Notes: generated from the sequence alone by a model not told the origin. A DNA stretch of 64,000 nt from Oricola cellulosilytica (GCF_019966575.1 NZ_JAINFK010000003.1:124001-188000), one strand, 5' to 3'; positions 18,695-27,869 are shown, counted from the stretch's first letter. Made by a program: numbers and translations.

Positions 18695-19147
18695 ATGGCG
18701 GGCATTCAACTCAAGCACGACGGCTGGCTGGTAGTCGCAGATGGCGAAAAGGCGCTGTTTCTGCGCAACGAGGGAGATGAGAAGTATCCGAACCTCGACG
18801 TCTTTCGCGAACTAGAACAGGAAAATCCGCCGAACCGCGAGCAAGCGGCGAACCGCCGCGGCCGGTTCAATGACGGGCCGAACGCTCATCGCAGCGCCGT
18901 CGAGGACACGGACTGGCATCGTCTCGGCAAGGAACGTTTCGCCAAGGATATAGCCGAGCGGCTCTACAAGCATGCCCATGCAGGCAAATTCGACCACCTC
19001 GTGCTGGTCGCCTCCCCGATGGTGCTGGGCGAAATCCGCAAGGAACTGCATCAGGAAGTCGAAAAGCGCATCGTCGCCGAGGTCGACAAGGATCTGACGA
19101 ACCATCCGATGGATGAGATTGAGAAGATCGTTTTCGAAAAGAGCTGA
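18695..19147 (+). CDS. Host attachment protein family
   Basis: A 150-residue protein matching the family annotated as 'protein required for attachment to host cells'. The N-terminus has Trp-Leu-Val-Val-Ala-Asp-Gly-Glu-Lys-Ala, the middle has a glycine/asparagine/arginine linker, and the second half has Phe-Ala-Lys-Asp-Ile-Ala-Glu-Arg-Leu and Leu-Val-Leu-Val-Ala-Ser-Pro-Met-Val-Leu-Gly-Glu-Ile-Arg. The fold resembles ribosome-hibernation/eRF1-like proteins; the family name comes from an Agrobacterium phenotype and the molecular role is not settled. It sits between ureC and ureE, preceded by AAGGGAG. Confidence 0.8.
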   Translation: MAGIQLKHDGWLVVADGEKALFLRNEGDEKYPNLDVFRELEQENPPNREQAANRRGRFNDGPNAHRSAVEDTDWHRLGKERFAKDIAERLYKHAHAGKFDHLVLVASPMVLGEIRKELHQEVEKRIVAEVDKDLTNHPMDEIEKIVFEKS

Positions 19148-19254
19148 CCGGCGGGCGCCAGTTTCCGTAATTTTGCATGGCTGCCATGGCAAACCGGCCG
19201 TTGTTGCTTTGCACAACGCCGCCTAGCTTGTCATTGACAGGAAAGGAAATCGCT

Positions 19255-19422
19255 ATGGCACGTTTCTCGGAAACCCGCATCGGGCGCGCGCTCTCTGCAA
19301 CCGGGGGTGCAATCGTTCGCGCGCGCCATGCCGAGGCTCTCAGTAGACTCCCGGATCACATCTTCGAGGAACGCGGCACAACGCGGGAAAGCGAACTGCG
19401 CGATCTCTTTGGCCTGCGCTAA
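19255..19422 (+). CDS. Small basic hypothetical protein between ureC and ureE
   Basis: A 55-residue open frame with a strong ribosome site (AGGAAAGGA) seven bases before the ATG. The peptide starts Met-Ala-Arg-Phe-Ser-Glu-Thr-Arg and is rich in Arg and Ala, with a Pro-Asp-His-Ile-Phe-Glu-Glu centre and a final Arg-Asp-Leu-Phe-Gly-Leu-Arg. No signal peptide or membrane segment is visible and I recognise no family. The good start signal is the main reason to call it. Confidence 0.55.
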   Translation: MARFSETRIGRALSATGGAIVRARHAEALSRLPDHIFEERGTTRESELRDLFGLR

Positions 19423-19501
19423 AGTCTGCGTAAATCGGGCCTACAAAGCCGCCTCCGATCGCGGTAAAAGGAGCTTAAGCTCAGACCGTGGACCGAAGCC
19501 T

Positions 19502-19957
19502 TTGTTGCGCTGCACTTCGATAGTTCGCCATTTTCATGATCCGGCGGACATCATCACGCTTGACGAGGCCGCGCGCCATCGCAGGCGCGTTGTGATGACG
19601 TCTGACGACGGCGTCGAGTTTCTGCTTGATCTTCCGGAAGCCCGGCTGCTTCGCCACGGCGACGGGCTGTTATTGGAAGACGGACGGATCATCGTGGTCC
19701 AGGCTGCACCAGAGAAATTGTGCGAAGTACGCGGCGGTGACGCCCGGCACCTGCTTTCGCTGGCGTGGCAGCTAGGCAACCGCCACTTGCCCGCCCAGAT
19801 TCTCGACGACCGCATCCTGATCCGCCGCGACCCTGTGATCGCCGCGATGCTTCTGGGTTTGGGTGCAACGGTGCAGGATGTGGAGGCCCCCTTCGACCCG
19901 GAAGGCGGCGCCTATGGCAATACGCATCATTTCCACCCTCCCCGTCACAATCATTGA
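19502..19957 (+). CDS. ureE: Urease accessory protein UreE (nickel metallochaperone)
   Basis: No ATG or GTG fits; TTG 19502 gives Met-Leu-Arg-Cys-Thr-Ser-Ile-Val, matching where UreE proteins begin. The 151-residue protein has the first domain with Asp-Glu-Ala-Ala-Arg-His-Arg-Arg-Arg and Asp-Leu-Pro-Glu-Ala, then the metal-binding domain with Leu-Ala-Trp-Gln-Leu-Gly-Asn-Arg-His. It ends in a short His-rich tail (Thr-His-His-Phe-His-Pro-Pro-Arg-His-Asn-His) suited to nickel. A purine-rich AAAAGGAG lies about 30 bases upstream, too far to be ideal. Confidence 0.88.
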   Translation: MLRCTSIVRHFHDPADIITLDEAARHRRRVVMTSDDGVEFLLDLPEARLLRHGDGLLLEDGRIIVVQAAPEKLCEVRGGDARHLLSLAWQLGNRHLPAQILDDRILIRRDPVIAAMLLGLGATVQDVEAPFDPEGGAYGNTHHFHPPRHNH

Positions 19958-19968
19958 GAGGCGGTCAG

Positions 19969-20250
19969 ATGACCTTTTTCGATCCCGGAAACCGCCGCAA
20001 GACGGAACAGCACAAGCGCATTTATGCCGCCTACGAACTTGCATTCACGTTCATCGAATTTGCCGCCGGTTTGCTGTTTCTGGTCGGCTCATTCATGTTC
20101 TTCTACAAGTCTTTGGAGAACGCGGCGATCTGGTGCTTCGTGGTCGGCTCGGCGTGCTTTGTGGTCGGGCCCGGCCTCAAGCTGGCGCGTGAAGTCCATT
20201 ATGCGGCAATCGGTGACGTGAACGACCTTGCAGAGCGCGCCGGACCGTGA
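19969..20250 (+). CDS. YrhK-like small membrane protein between ureE and ureF
   Basis: A 93-residue protein with two hydrophobic segments (about 28-49 and 56-73), preceded by a charged N-terminus with Asn-Arg-Arg-Lys-Thr-Glu-Gln-His-Lys and Tyr-Glu-Leu-Ala-Phe-Thr-Phe-Ile-Glu-Phe-Ala-Ala-Gly. This is the pattern of YrhK-domain proteins, whose function is unknown. GAGAGGCGG precedes the ATG and its stop shares a base with the ureF ATG (TGATG), so it is co-expressed with urease maturation genes. A role in urea or nickel handling is only a guess from context. Confidence 0.7.
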   Translation: MTFFDPGNRRKTEQHKRIYAAYELAFTFIEFAAGLLFLVGSFMFFYKSLENAAIWCFVVGSACFVVGPGLKLAREVHYAAIGDVNDLAERAGP

Positions 20251-20909
20251 TGAGCAGCACCACTGACCTCCTTCGCCTGATGTCGTGGCTGTCGCCAGTG
20301 TTCCCGACGGGCGGATATGCGTATTCCGGCGGATTGGAGCAGATGGTCCATGGGGGTGCGATTCACGACGCCCAAAGCCTGAAGGGCCGCATCGCCGCCC
20401 TGCTGAAAGACGGGCCGCCGTGGAACGACGCGGTTCTCTTCGCCGCCGCCTTCCGCTCGTCGGCGGATGGGGAGACGATCGAGGAACTTTCCGAACTGGC
20501 GCGCGCCATGGCCGGCTCGCTCGAACGCCACCGCGAAGCCCTCGATCAGGGCGCGGCATTTCTCGCGGCGGCAGCCAACTGGTTCGAGGCCGGAGCGCTT
20601 CCTGCGTCACCTACTCCCTTGTGCGTCGCGGTCGGCGCGGCCTGCGGCCTGCAATCAATGCCTGCCGAGGAAGCGCTCGCAGCCTTCCTGCATGCCTGGG
20701 TGAGCAACCAGTTGCAGGCAGCGATCCGGCTTTCCGTCGTCGGCCAGTCCGGCGCCGCGCGCCTGCTGTCAGAACTCGAACCGGCGATTGCCGAAACCGC
20801 CGCGCGCGCGAAAGCTTCGACCCCGGGCGACCTTGGCAGTTGCACGATCCTCGCCGACATTGCCGCGATGAACCACGAAACGCTCGAACCGAGGCTGTTT
20901 TTGTCATGA
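20250..20909 (+). CDS. ureF: Urease accessory protein UreF
   Basis: A 219-residue all-helical UreF. Family marks are [20 protein letters not shown] near the N-terminus and Gln-Ala-Ala-Ile-Arg-Leu near residue 153. UreF normally bridges UreD and UreG in the nickel-insertion complex; no ureD is present in this window. The start could also be GTG 20247. Four-base overlap with ureG. Confidence 0.94.
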   Translation: MSSTTDLLRLMSWLSPVFPTGGYAYSGGLEQMVHGGAIHDAQSLKGRIAALLKDGPPWNDAVLFAAAFRSSADGETIEELSELARAMAGSLERHREALDQGAAFLAAAANWFEAGALPASPTPLCVAVGAACGLQSMPAEEALAAFLHAWVSNQLQAAIRLSVVGQSGAARLLSELEPAIAETAARAKASTPGDLGSCTILADIAAMNHETLEPRLFLS

Positions 20910-21529
20910 CCTGCTCCCCCCACGGTCCTCTTCGCGTCGGGATTGGCGGCCCCGTCGGTTCGGGCAAGACGACCCTGACGGCCGAACTTTGCAAGGCGAT
21001 GCGCGACCGCTACTCCGTCGGCGTCGTCACCAATGATATCTACACGCGCGAGGACGCCGAGGCGCTCACCCGCATGCAGGCGCTGTCCGCGGACCGGATC
21101 GAGGGTGTGGAGACCGGCGGTTGCCCGCATACCGCCATCCGGGAAGACGCCTCGATCAACCTGCGCGCCATCGAGCGGCTGTGCGAGCGGGTGCCTGACC
21201 TCGATATCGTTTTCATCGAATCCGGCGGCGACAATCTGGCAGCGACCTTCTCCCCCGATCTCGCGGATATCAGCCTCTATGTCATTTCGGTGTGCCAAGG
21301 CGACGACATTCCGCGCAAGGGCGGCCCCGCGATCACCCGTTCCGACCTCCTGATCATCAACAAGACCGACCTGGCGCCACACGTCGACGCGGATCTCGAG
21401 CGGATGCGCCGCGACGCCGAGGCCGGCCGCGGGGAAAACCCGTTCCTGTTCACCGATCTCAAACGCGGCATGGGCACAGAGAGCGTTGCGGATTTCGTGA
21501 TCGGACGGGGCGGGCTGGCGGCAACGTGA
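20906..21529 (+). CDS. ureG: Urease accessory GTPase UreG
   Basis: A 207-residue SIMIBI GTPase. The P-loop Gly-Gly-Pro-Val-Gly-Ser-Gly-Lys-Thr is near residues 14-22, the nickel motif Cys-Pro-His near 74, Glu-Ser-Gly-Gly-Asp-Asn-Leu near 104 and the guanine motif Asn-Lys-Thr-Asp near 152. It powers nickel delivery to apo-urease. The stop overlaps the GTG of the MarR gene, which extends the operon by one. Confidence 0.97.
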   Translation: MTCSPHGPLRVGIGGPVGSGKTTLTAELCKAMRDRYSVGVVTNDIYTREDAEALTRMQALSADRIEGVETGGCPHTAIREDASINLRAIERLCERVPDLDIVFIESGGDNLAATFSPDLADISLYVISVCQGDDIPRKGGPAITRSDLLIINKTDLAPHVDADLERMRRDAEAGRGENPFLFTDLKRGMGTESVADFVIGRGGLAAT

Positions 21530-21963
21530 CCCTCGACCTCCATCGCTTCCTGCCCTATCGCATCGATCGCCTGAGCGACGCGGTCAGCCGGCACTTCTCC
21601 GACGTCTACCGCGATGCCCACGCGATGGCCCGGCCCGAGTGGAAGGTGTTCGCGCATCTCGGTCAGGAAGAGTCGCTCACGGCGCGTGAGATCGTGCGAC
21701 GCACCGGCCTCCACAAGACCAAGGTCAGCCGCGCCGTCGCATCTCTGGAAAAGCGGCGCTGGATCGCGCGCAGCCGTGATGATGACGATCGCCGGATCGA
21801 GCATCTTTCGCTGACGAAGCTCGGCAGTTCACATTACGACCGCCTCACCGACCGCATGAGAGAACGCGAGGTTGGGCTGCTTGAACAACTGTCGGACGGC
21901 GAACGCGAGGCGGTCGATGACGCCCTCGCGATCCTGGAGCGCGTTATGAAACCGGACCGCTGA
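21526..21963 (+). CDS. MarR-family transcriptional regulator
   Basis: Starts at GTG 21526, overlapping the ureG stop (GTGA). The 145-residue protein has the MarR winged helix: Pro-Glu-Trp-Lys-Val-Phe-Ala-His-Leu, [19 protein letters not shown] and the wing Asp-Asp-Asp-Asp-Arg-Arg. Its place at the end of the urease operon suggests it might control urease or respond to a related signal, but nothing in the sequence shows the target. Convergent with the MBL gene. Confidence 0.85.
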   Translation: MTLDLHRFLPYRIDRLSDAVSRHFSDVYRDAHAMARPEWKVFAHLGQEESLTAREIVRRTGLHKTKVSRAVASLEKRRWIARSRDDDDRRIEHLSLTKLGSSHYDRLTDRMREREVGLLEQLSDGEREAVDDALAILERVMKPDR

Positions 21964-21970
21964 GATCACG

Positions 21971-22834
21971 TCAGGACAAGTCGATCCGCAATCCGTCCGT
22001 GCCGATGAACAGAGGCCCGTCCCATGTCGCACGGACGGACTCTTCCCAGTCGGCAGGGCCGATCTGCGGATCATCGCTGGGAACGAGATGGTGGAGGGCC
22101 AGCCGCTTGACGCCTGCTTTCGTGGCGATCCGTCCCGCCTCTGCGGCCGGCGTGTGGCTGGCGACCAGATGCTCGCGAAGCCGCCTTCCGTTGCCGACGC
22201 GGGCGACCAGACGGTCGACGCCATCCTCGTGCATCGCCTCGTGCACCAGAAGATCGGCGCCTGCGGCAAACTCTGAAAAGCCCTCGAACGGCGCGGTGTC
22301 GCCCGAAAACACGACCTTCCTTCCATCCGCCGCGAACGAGAGCGCATAGCTCTCGGTGACCGGCGGATGGCGATTGAGAAGACCGGCGCCGACCACCGCG
22401 CCGGAGGTCATGAAAACACCCTCGCCCATCGCTCGGATATCGACGAGACGAACGAGATCGGGTCTCCCCTCGTCGGCGATGCGGGTTTCGATGTCGAACG
22501 CCATGGAGGCAAGGAAATGCCGCCAGTATTCGGCGAGAGCGGCTGGCCCGTAGACGGCGACCCTGTCCTTCAGCCCCGCCGTCCACGCCGTATGGAGCAG
22601 CGGCCCGAGTTCGAGATAGTGGTCGGAATGCAGATGCGTGATGACGATGGTACGCAGGTCCGGAAGGCGCACGCCTTGTTCGGCGAGCGCACGCGTCACG
22701 CCCAGTCCGCAATCGACGACGATCTGCAGTCCCGCCATTTCAACCAGACTCGATGTCGGCATCGGGCTATCCGGATAGATCGCGGGACCGCCCTTCGTGC
22801 CGAGCAAGGTGACAGCGGCGGCGGGTGAAGCCAC
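21971..22834 (-). CDS. MBL-fold metallo-hydrolase (RNase Z/arylsulfatase-like)
   Basis: A 287-residue metallo-beta-lactamase fold protein starting at GTG 22834, two bases after the glpK stop. It has the metal motif Thr-His-Leu-His-Ser-Asp-His (about 66-72), Ser-Gly-Asp-Thr-Ala near 180, Val-His-Glu-Ala-Met-His near 198, Ser-His-Thr near 227 and a final Leu-His-His. These match the long-form RNase Z-like group that includes phosphodiesterases and arylsulfatases; the substrate is unknown. It is likely co-transcribed with glpK. Confidence 0.85.
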   Translation of the reverse strand: MASPAAAVTLLGTKGGPAIYPDSPMPTSSLVEMAGLQIVVDCGLGVTRALAEQGVRLPDLRTIVITHLHSDHYLELGPLLHTAWTAGLKDRVAVYGPAALAEYWRHFLASMAFDIETRIADEGRPDLVRLVDIRAMGEGVFMTSGAVVGAGLLNRHPPVTESYALSFAADGRKVVFSGDTAPFEGFSEFAAGADLLVHEAMHEDGVDRLVARVGNGRRLREHLVASHTPAAEAGRIATKAGVKRLALHHLVPSDDPQIGPADWEESVRATWDGPLFIGTDGLRIDLS

Positions 22835-22835
22835 G

Positions 22836-24332
22836 TCAGCGATTGCTCAGTGTGCGGGACACGGCATCCTGCCAGCCATCGTATTTGCGAGCCCGCTCTT
22901 CCGCGCTCATTTCCGGCGTGAATTGGCGCTGAAGCGCCCAGGTCTTGGCGAAGCCGTCGCGATCCGGCCATACGCCGGCCCGGGATCCGGCGAGCCACGC
23001 CGCGCCGAGGGCGGTGGTCTCCAGCACCTGCGGACGGTCCACGGGCGCATCGAGAATGTCGGCAAGGCACTGCATCGTCCAGTCGGAGGCCACCATGCCG
23101 CCATCGACGCGCAGCGTTGTGGACGCATGCGCATCCGAGCCCCAATCCTTGCGCATCGCTTCAAGCAGGTCGCGCGTCTGGTAGCAGACGGACTCCAGTG
23201 TTGCCCTTGCGAACTCGTTCGGACCCGAAGCCCGCGTCAGCCCGAAGATTGCGCCCCTCGCATTGGCGTCCCAATGCGGCGCGCCCAGCCCCACGAAGGC
23301 AGGCACCAGATAAACGTCCTGCTCCGGATCGGCCATCGCGGCCATCTCGCCGCTTTTCGCCGCATCATCGAGAATGCCGAGTCCGTCGCGCAGCCATTGC
23401 ACCGACGCTCCTGCCATGAAGATCGAACCTTCCAGCGCATAGGTCGTCTTGCCGTCGAGACGATAGGCGATGGTGGTCAGCATCCGGTTCTTCGAGATGA
23501 CCTGGTCCTCGCCGGTGTTGAGAAGCGCGAAACATCCCGTCCCGTAAGTCGATTTGAACATGCCCGGCTCGAAACACGCCTGCCCTATAGTCGCCGCCTG
23601 CTGATCGCCGGCAACGCCATAGACGGGGATTTCAGCCCCGAGAACGTCGTATTTTGCGACACCAAAATCTGCTGCACTATCCAGCACCTCTGGAAGCATG
23701 CTCGCCGGGATTCTCAGGATATCGAGCAGTTCCTCGTCCCATTTGTTTTCGGCGATGTTGTAGATCAGCGTGCGCGACGCGTTGGTCGCGTCGGTCACAT
23801 GTCGCGCGCCGCCGGTCAGCCGCCAGATCAGAAACGCGTCAATCGTGCCGAACACGATTTCGCCGGCTTCCGCGCGGGCCCGCAACCCGTCCGCATTGTC
23901 GAGCAGCCAGGCGATCTTCGTTCCGGAGAAATAGGGATCGAGCAGCAGTCCGGTCTTTTCGGTGAAGACCGTCTCATGGCCCTTTCCCTTCAACTCATCA
24001 CAGAATGACGCGGTGCGCCTGTCCTGCCAGACAATCGCCTTGTGAACCGGGTCCCCGGTCTTGCGATCCCACAGGGCAACTGTCTCGCGCTGGTTGGTGA
24101 TGCCAATGGCAGCGATGTCGGAAGGGCCGATCCCGGCTTCCTCGATCGCGGTCCGGCACGTTTCGACGACGCTGGTCCAGATATCATCGAGATCATGTTC
24201 CACCCAGCCGGACTTCGGAAAATGCTGCGGAAACTCCTTTTGTCCGACCCCTGCAATCTTCTGGTTCTTGTCGAACACGATCGCGCGGGACGACGTGGTC
24301 CCCTGATCGATCGCAAGCACATAGTCGCCCAT
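22836..24332 (-). CDS. glpK: Glycerol kinase
   Basis: A 498-residue FGGY kinase of normal GlpK length. It starts with [12 protein letters not shown] and has Gly-Ile-Thr-Asn-Gln-Arg-Glu-Thr near residue 79. Phe-Ser-Gly-Thr-Lys (about 135), Tyr-Gly-Thr-Gly-Cys-Phe near 264 and the C-terminal Leu-Arg-Val-Asp-Gly-Gly-Met also fit. It makes glycerol 3-phosphate from glycerol and ATP. An aquaporin-family gene lies just upstream on the same strand, 64 bases away, an arrangement that fits glycerol uptake plus trapping. Confidence 0.97.
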   Translation of the reverse strand: MGDYVLAIDQGTTSSRAIVFDKNQKIAGVGQKEFPQHFPKSGWVEHDLDDIWTSVVETCRTAIEEAGIGPSDIAAIGITNQRETVALWDRKTGDPVHKAIVWQDRRTASFCDELKGKGHETVFTEKTGLLLDPYFSGTKIAWLLDNADGLRARAEAGEIVFGTIDAFLIWRLTGGARHVTDATNASRTLIYNIAENKWDEELLDILRIPASMLPEVLDSAADFGVAKYDVLGAEIPVYGVAGDQQAATIGQACFEPGMFKSTYGTGCFALLNTGEDQVISKNRMLTTIAYRLDGKTTYALEGSIFMAGASVQWLRDGLGILDDAAKSGEMAAMADPEQDVYLVPAFVGLGAPHWDANARGAIFGLTRASGPNEFARATLESVCYQTRDLLEAMRKDWGSDAHASTTLRVDGGMVASDWTMQCLADILDAPVDRPQVLETTALGAAWLAGSRAGVWPDRDGFAKTWALQRQFTPEMSAEERARKYDGWQDAVSRTLSNR

Positions 24333-24396
24333 GTGGCGCCTCCTCCCGGGATATCGAAAATTTCCGGGCGATTAAGACCAGATTGAAGGTGGCCCT

Positions 24397-25074
24397 TCAA
24401 GCCGCCCCGGCGTTTTCCGCGCTCTCCGCATAAAGCCAGCGGCAAAATGCCCAAGCAGCCACCGCGCCTGTCAATTGCATCCCAATGAACCAGGGGACAT
24501 CCAATGGACGAATGCCGGAAAAAGTGTCGGAAAAGCCGCGCGCGACGGTGACCGCGGGGTTGGCGAATGAGGTCGAGGCCGTGAACCAGTAGGCGGCGGT
24601 AATGTAGAGACCGACCGCCATCGGGACGGCGGAAGGGCGTGCGCGCAGCGTGGCCAGGATGGTGAACACGAGCCCGAAGGTCGCGACGGTCTCCGCGAAC
24701 CACTGAGCCCCGCCGGTACGCACCGTTGCGGACGCCTGGAAGATACGCTCGGCGAACATCGCGTGAGCGGCCCAGACGCCGATCAATCCCCCGGCAATCT
24801 GCACGAGCACGTAAATGAGGGCATCGCCGAAGCCAATGTCGCCGCGAAGGCGAAACGCGAGCGTGACCGCCGGGTTGAAATGAGCGCCGGAGACCGGACC
24901 AAGCATAGTGATCAGGACGACCAGGATCGCGCCTGTGGGCAGGGTGTTGCCGAGAAGTGCGATCGCCACGTTCCCGCCTGCCAACCGCTCGGCCATGATG
25001 CCCGAGCCAACAACGGTCGCCAGCAGAAACGCGGTTCCTGTGAATTCGGCGGCATATTTTCGCGAGCCGTTCAT
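24397..25074 (-). CDS. Aquaporin/MIP-family channel
   Basis: A 225-residue MIP channel with six membrane segments and both half-helix motifs, His-Phe-Asn-Pro-Ala-Val-Thr (about 66-72) and Phe-Ala-Asn-Pro-Ala-Val-Thr (about 177-183). The short length and the Ser-Phe-Ala-Asn-Pro-Ala-Val-Thr-Val-Ala-Arg-Gly-Phe-Ser-Asp-Thr-Phe stretch resemble the AqpS/AqpZ-like group, some members of which move arsenite, rather than the longer GlpF. Upstream of glpK, so glycerol passage is the contextual guess. No ars genes are nearby. Confidence 0.9.
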   Translation of the reverse strand: MNGSRKYAAEFTGTAFLLATVVGSGIMAERLAGGNVAIALLGNTLPTGAILVVLITMLGPVSGAHFNPAVTLAFRLRGDIGFGDALIYVLVQIAGGLIGVWAAHAMFAERIFQASATVRTGGAQWFAETVATFGLVFTILATLRARPSAVPMAVGLYITAAYWFTASTSFANPAVTVARGFSDTFSGIRPLDVPWFIGMQLTGAVAAWAFCRWLYAESAENAGAA

Positions 25075-25148
25075 CGCCCCAACCCCAACATATCGACTTA
25101 TCGTGAATTATCGATGGGAATCCCGTGCGTCAATCGAACTGTGACGAA

Positions 25149-26687
25149 TCAGCCGCCCTTGCCGACGACACGGGTGTCGATTTCGAGCGGATAGCGGCGG
25201 CCCGCCGCCTGCCACCGCTGCAACACGGTATCGCGAACCTTTTCGACCCGCCGCGATGCAAGTTCCTCCGATTCGCGATTGGCGAAATATGTGAGCCGCA
25301 GGAGCGAGGGCTGTCTGTCGAGCACCGAGATCAATCGGGTGATGTCCTCCGCTAGGCTCGTATCCGGCTCTTCGGTCTCGCCGATGAAGGCTGCAGCGTT
25401 GACGTCCACGCGGACGATTTGGGCGCTCGCCGCGCCGAAGGCCATGCGGGCAGTCTCGCCGCGCCCCACGCGGACGCGCATCGGATTTGGAGTGGTCACG
25501 AAATAACCGTCGGGCAGGGTTTCGGCTTCGAGCTTGAGTTCAAGATCGACTCCGCCGAGACGCGATGCGGTTACGCAGGGGGACGCGTAACGTCCATCTT
25601 GTGCGGTCGTCATCGGCAATCCGATCTCCGGCGCAATACGGACACCGGCGATTCCCGGTTCCCCGTCATCAAGTTCGCCATCGCGATCCGCATCGTCAAA
25701 TACGTGCAGGGCGACGCCGGCACATGACGGCTCGGCATCGGGCGCCGTCCTCACCGAAGCATCCGCTTCCGGTATCAGTCTGATTTCGGTGCGCCGATCG
25801 AGCAAAGCGGCCCTCACGGTGAGAACGGAGGGCGGCAGGTCGTTCTTGACGCGCGCCGAAAAGCGCATTTCTCCGGTGCTGTTCGCCGGAACGGCGAGGT
25901 TGTTGGCGATCAGGCGGCCGGCCTCTGTCCGCAGATGAAGCCGGCCTGCGCCGGCCTCCCCCGAGGTGGCGGAATATTCCATCCCCTCCGGAAATTCGAC
26001 TACAAGCATCGCGTTCATATCGACCGCGCTGCGGTTAAAGGCGGTGACGGCGAAATCGACAGTTCCGCCTGGAAGGACCTCCTCCTCCCCGGCCGTAAGC
26101 GCGATCGCCAGGTCAGACGGATCGATGCCGAGAAGTGGCGGCAGCGCTATGCGCGCGAAAGTTTCCGCAAGCACCCGCTCTCCGGCAGCGGTTCCGGACA
26201 CCGCTACGCGCAGCGTGATGTCGTCCCCGCTTTCAATATTCATGCGCGACAGCTCGTGCCGGACTGCAAACGTACGAGTTGCCCCGACGGCCAAGCCGCC
26301 TGCGGCAGCTTGATCCTTTGCGGCCACGGAAGGGTCCGGCTGTGGACGCCCGGACTGATCGGCTTCGGTCTCGAACGTCAGTTCGCTGACGGCAATGTCA
26401 CCGATATTTTCCACGGTCAGTTCCAGAACGACGCTGTCGCCGGGTGAGAGTCCCTCCTGGCCGTCATCGTCGATGATCTTCGAATTACTGACGGCCCGGA
26501 TCCTCGGCGACGCCGGCGAAACCTCGATCTCCACCCGAGCCACGGGCGATGACAGCGACTGACCGGCATAAACTCCCGCCGCCGTCGCCTCATTGGTGAT
26601 ATCGGCGGCCGCGACCGCAACAGAGGCAAAGGTCGACAGTGCACCGAGGACCAGCCGGCGGACGGCGCGATAAGATCGCGGCGCCAT
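25149..26687 (-). CDS. Exported DUF11/SdrD-B-type repeat protein with OmpA-like C-terminus
   Basis: ATG 26687 is preferred because it begins a signal peptide (Arg-Arg-Leu-Val-Leu-Gly-Ala-Leu, cut near Val-Ala-Ala-Ala). The 512-residue protein has immunoglobulin-like segments of the DUF11 type (about 50-160 and 190-300). Next is an SdrD-B/CnaB-like unit (about 325-400) with a perfect EF-hand-type loop, Asp-Asp-Ala-Asp-Arg-Asp-Gly-Glu-Leu-Asp-Asp-Gly-Glu. The last ~100 residues, with Leu-Thr-Tyr-Phe-Ala-Asn-Arg-Glu-Ser-Glu-Glu-Leu-Ala-Ser-Arg-Arg, look like an OmpA-type module. It is probably a surface or periplasmic structural protein; the role is unknown. Pairs with the next upstream gene. 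Confidence 0.75.
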   Translation of the reverse strand: MAPRSYRAVRRLVLGALSTFASVAVAAADITNEATAAGVYAGQSLSSPVARVEIEVSPASPRIRAVSNSKIIDDDGQEGLSPGDSVVLELTVENIGDIAVSELTFETEADQSGRPQPDPSVAAKDQAAAGGLAVGATRTFAVRHELSRMNIESGDDITLRVAVSGTAAGERVLAETFARIALPPLLGIDPSDLAIALTAGEEEVLPGGTVDFAVTAFNRSAVDMNAMLVVEFPEGMEYSATSGEAGAGRLHLRTEAGRLIANNLAVPANSTGEMRFSARVKNDLPPSVLTVRAALLDRRTEIRLIPEADASVRTAPDAEPSCAGVALHVFDDADRDGELDDGEPGIAGVRIAPEIGLPMTTAQDGRYASPCVTASRLGGVDLELKLEAETLPDGYFVTTPNPMRVRVGRGETARMAFGAASAQIVRVDVNAAAFIGETEEPDTSLAEDITRLISVLDRQPSLLRLTYFANRESEELASRRVEKVRDTVLQRWQAAGRRYPLEIDTRVVGKGG

Positions 26688-26739
26688 GGTTCGGCCTAGT
26701 CCGTAATCCGGATTATCGGCGAAATCGCGATGGATGCCC

Positions 26740-27726
26740 TCACTGCGCCTCGAACTCGGCCTGAGTGACCGTGTGGTTATAGGTGAAGGTAATCGCGCCT
26801 CCTGCTCCGAGGACGTCCCACGATCCGTTGGTTCCGCTTGTGTCGTCATTCAGTTCAAGCACATCGGCCTTCAGTTCGGTTTCATTCCACGGCCCGGTCT
26901 CGACGCCACCGGCCTCAGCCGATAGCAGGGTGCTTCCCTCATGCAAATCGGAAATAGTGACGGCGGTGATCGCCACGTTGCCGATATTCGAAACGGTGTA
27001 GACATATGAAATCGTGTCGCCCGTCTCTGCGCCGGTGCCGGAATTGCCATCGGCCTTGGCAAGAGTGGCCTCCTTGGTCAGCGACAGGCGTGGATTTGCC
27101 ATGACCGCTACCGAAGCCGACGCATCAGCCGCTACCGCACCCGAAGGACCATCGCCGGCGGCGGACGCCGTGGCAAGAATGCCATCCTCGCGCCCGGCCG
27201 AACGGAACACGTCCGCCGCACTCAGCGTAAAGGAGGCCGTAAATTCCTGGGCCGCTCCCGGTTCGATTGCTGCGGAGGATGGATCGAACTCAGACAGCGT
27301 TCCCGTTGCGGCAACGCCGTCAATGGAGAATATTGCGGCCGCCTGCACGCCGGTGACGCTAACGTTGCCCTCATTGCGCACGCTGACGGAAACGATGACG
27401 CGGTCGCCCGCATCCGCGGCGTCCGAATCCTCTCCGCCCGACACATCGAGCACGCCGGTGGCTGTTGCTGAAAGCGTCGCGACCGCCGGCTCGACATCAA
27501 CGGCGGCAGGCGCGTCCGGCGTTTCGACGGTCGTTCCCTCGTGAGTGCCCGCAGCCCTGGCGACGTTGTCGATGGCGGCATAAGCGGTGGACGCGGGGAA
27601 AGCCGCGGGCAATATCAATACGAGGACCGCGGGCAGATCCTTGAGGGATCTCACCGCTGCGTCGACAGGTGGCAAGACGTGAAAGTTCAAAAAGCCTTGG
27701 CAAGTCGCCGCTATCAAAGTCCCCAT
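26740..27726 (-). CDS. Exported DUF11-type repeat protein
   Basis: Start 27726 is chosen because GGGAGG lies seven bases upstream. The N-terminus then has a hydrophobic stretch ending Phe-Pro-Ala-Ser-Thr-Ala-Tyr-Ala-Ala (about residue 50), an unusually long signal peptide or anchor. The mature part is acidic, rich in Ala, Thr, Val and Asp, and poor in Cys. It has two repeats of the type Asp-Thr-Ile-Ser-Tyr-Val-Tyr-Thr-Val-Ser-Asn-Ile-Gly-Asn-Val, which mark DUF11-like immunoglobulin domains (about 120-220 and 230-325). It is likely an extracellular matrix or adhesion component, co-transcribed with the DUF11/OmpA gene 52 bases downstream. Confidence 0.7.
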   Translation of the reverse strand: MGTLIAATCQGFLNFHVLPPVDAAVRSLKDLPAVLVLILPAAFPASTAYAAIDNVARAAGTHEGTTVETPDAPAAVDVEPAVATLSATATGVLDVSGGEDSDAADAGDRVIVSVSVRNEGNVSVTGVQAAAIFSIDGVAATGTLSEFDPSSAAIEPGAAQEFTASFTLSAADVFRSAGREDGILATASAAGDGPSGAVAADASASVAVMANPRLSLTKEATLAKADGNSGTGAETGDTISYVYTVSNIGNVAITAVTISDLHEGSTLLSAEAGGVETGPWNETELKADVLELNDDTSGTNGSWDVLGAGGAITFTYNHTVTQAEFEAQ

Positions 27727-27869
27727 CGACACATCCTCCCAGACAAACACGGGCATGGCGCCGCGCAACGGCGCGGGCTGCACCTCTATATTGCCATGAA
27801 AGAAGATGAATGGCGAAACAGACCTTTACGGCGGTCCTTTGCGCCAATTGATGAAGTGCCCGGAGTCGC

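Noticed and set aside
20285-20905. N-terminal extension of UreG
   Set aside because: The added part is off-frame ureF with Arg-rich composition; the P-loop follows directly after ATG 20906.
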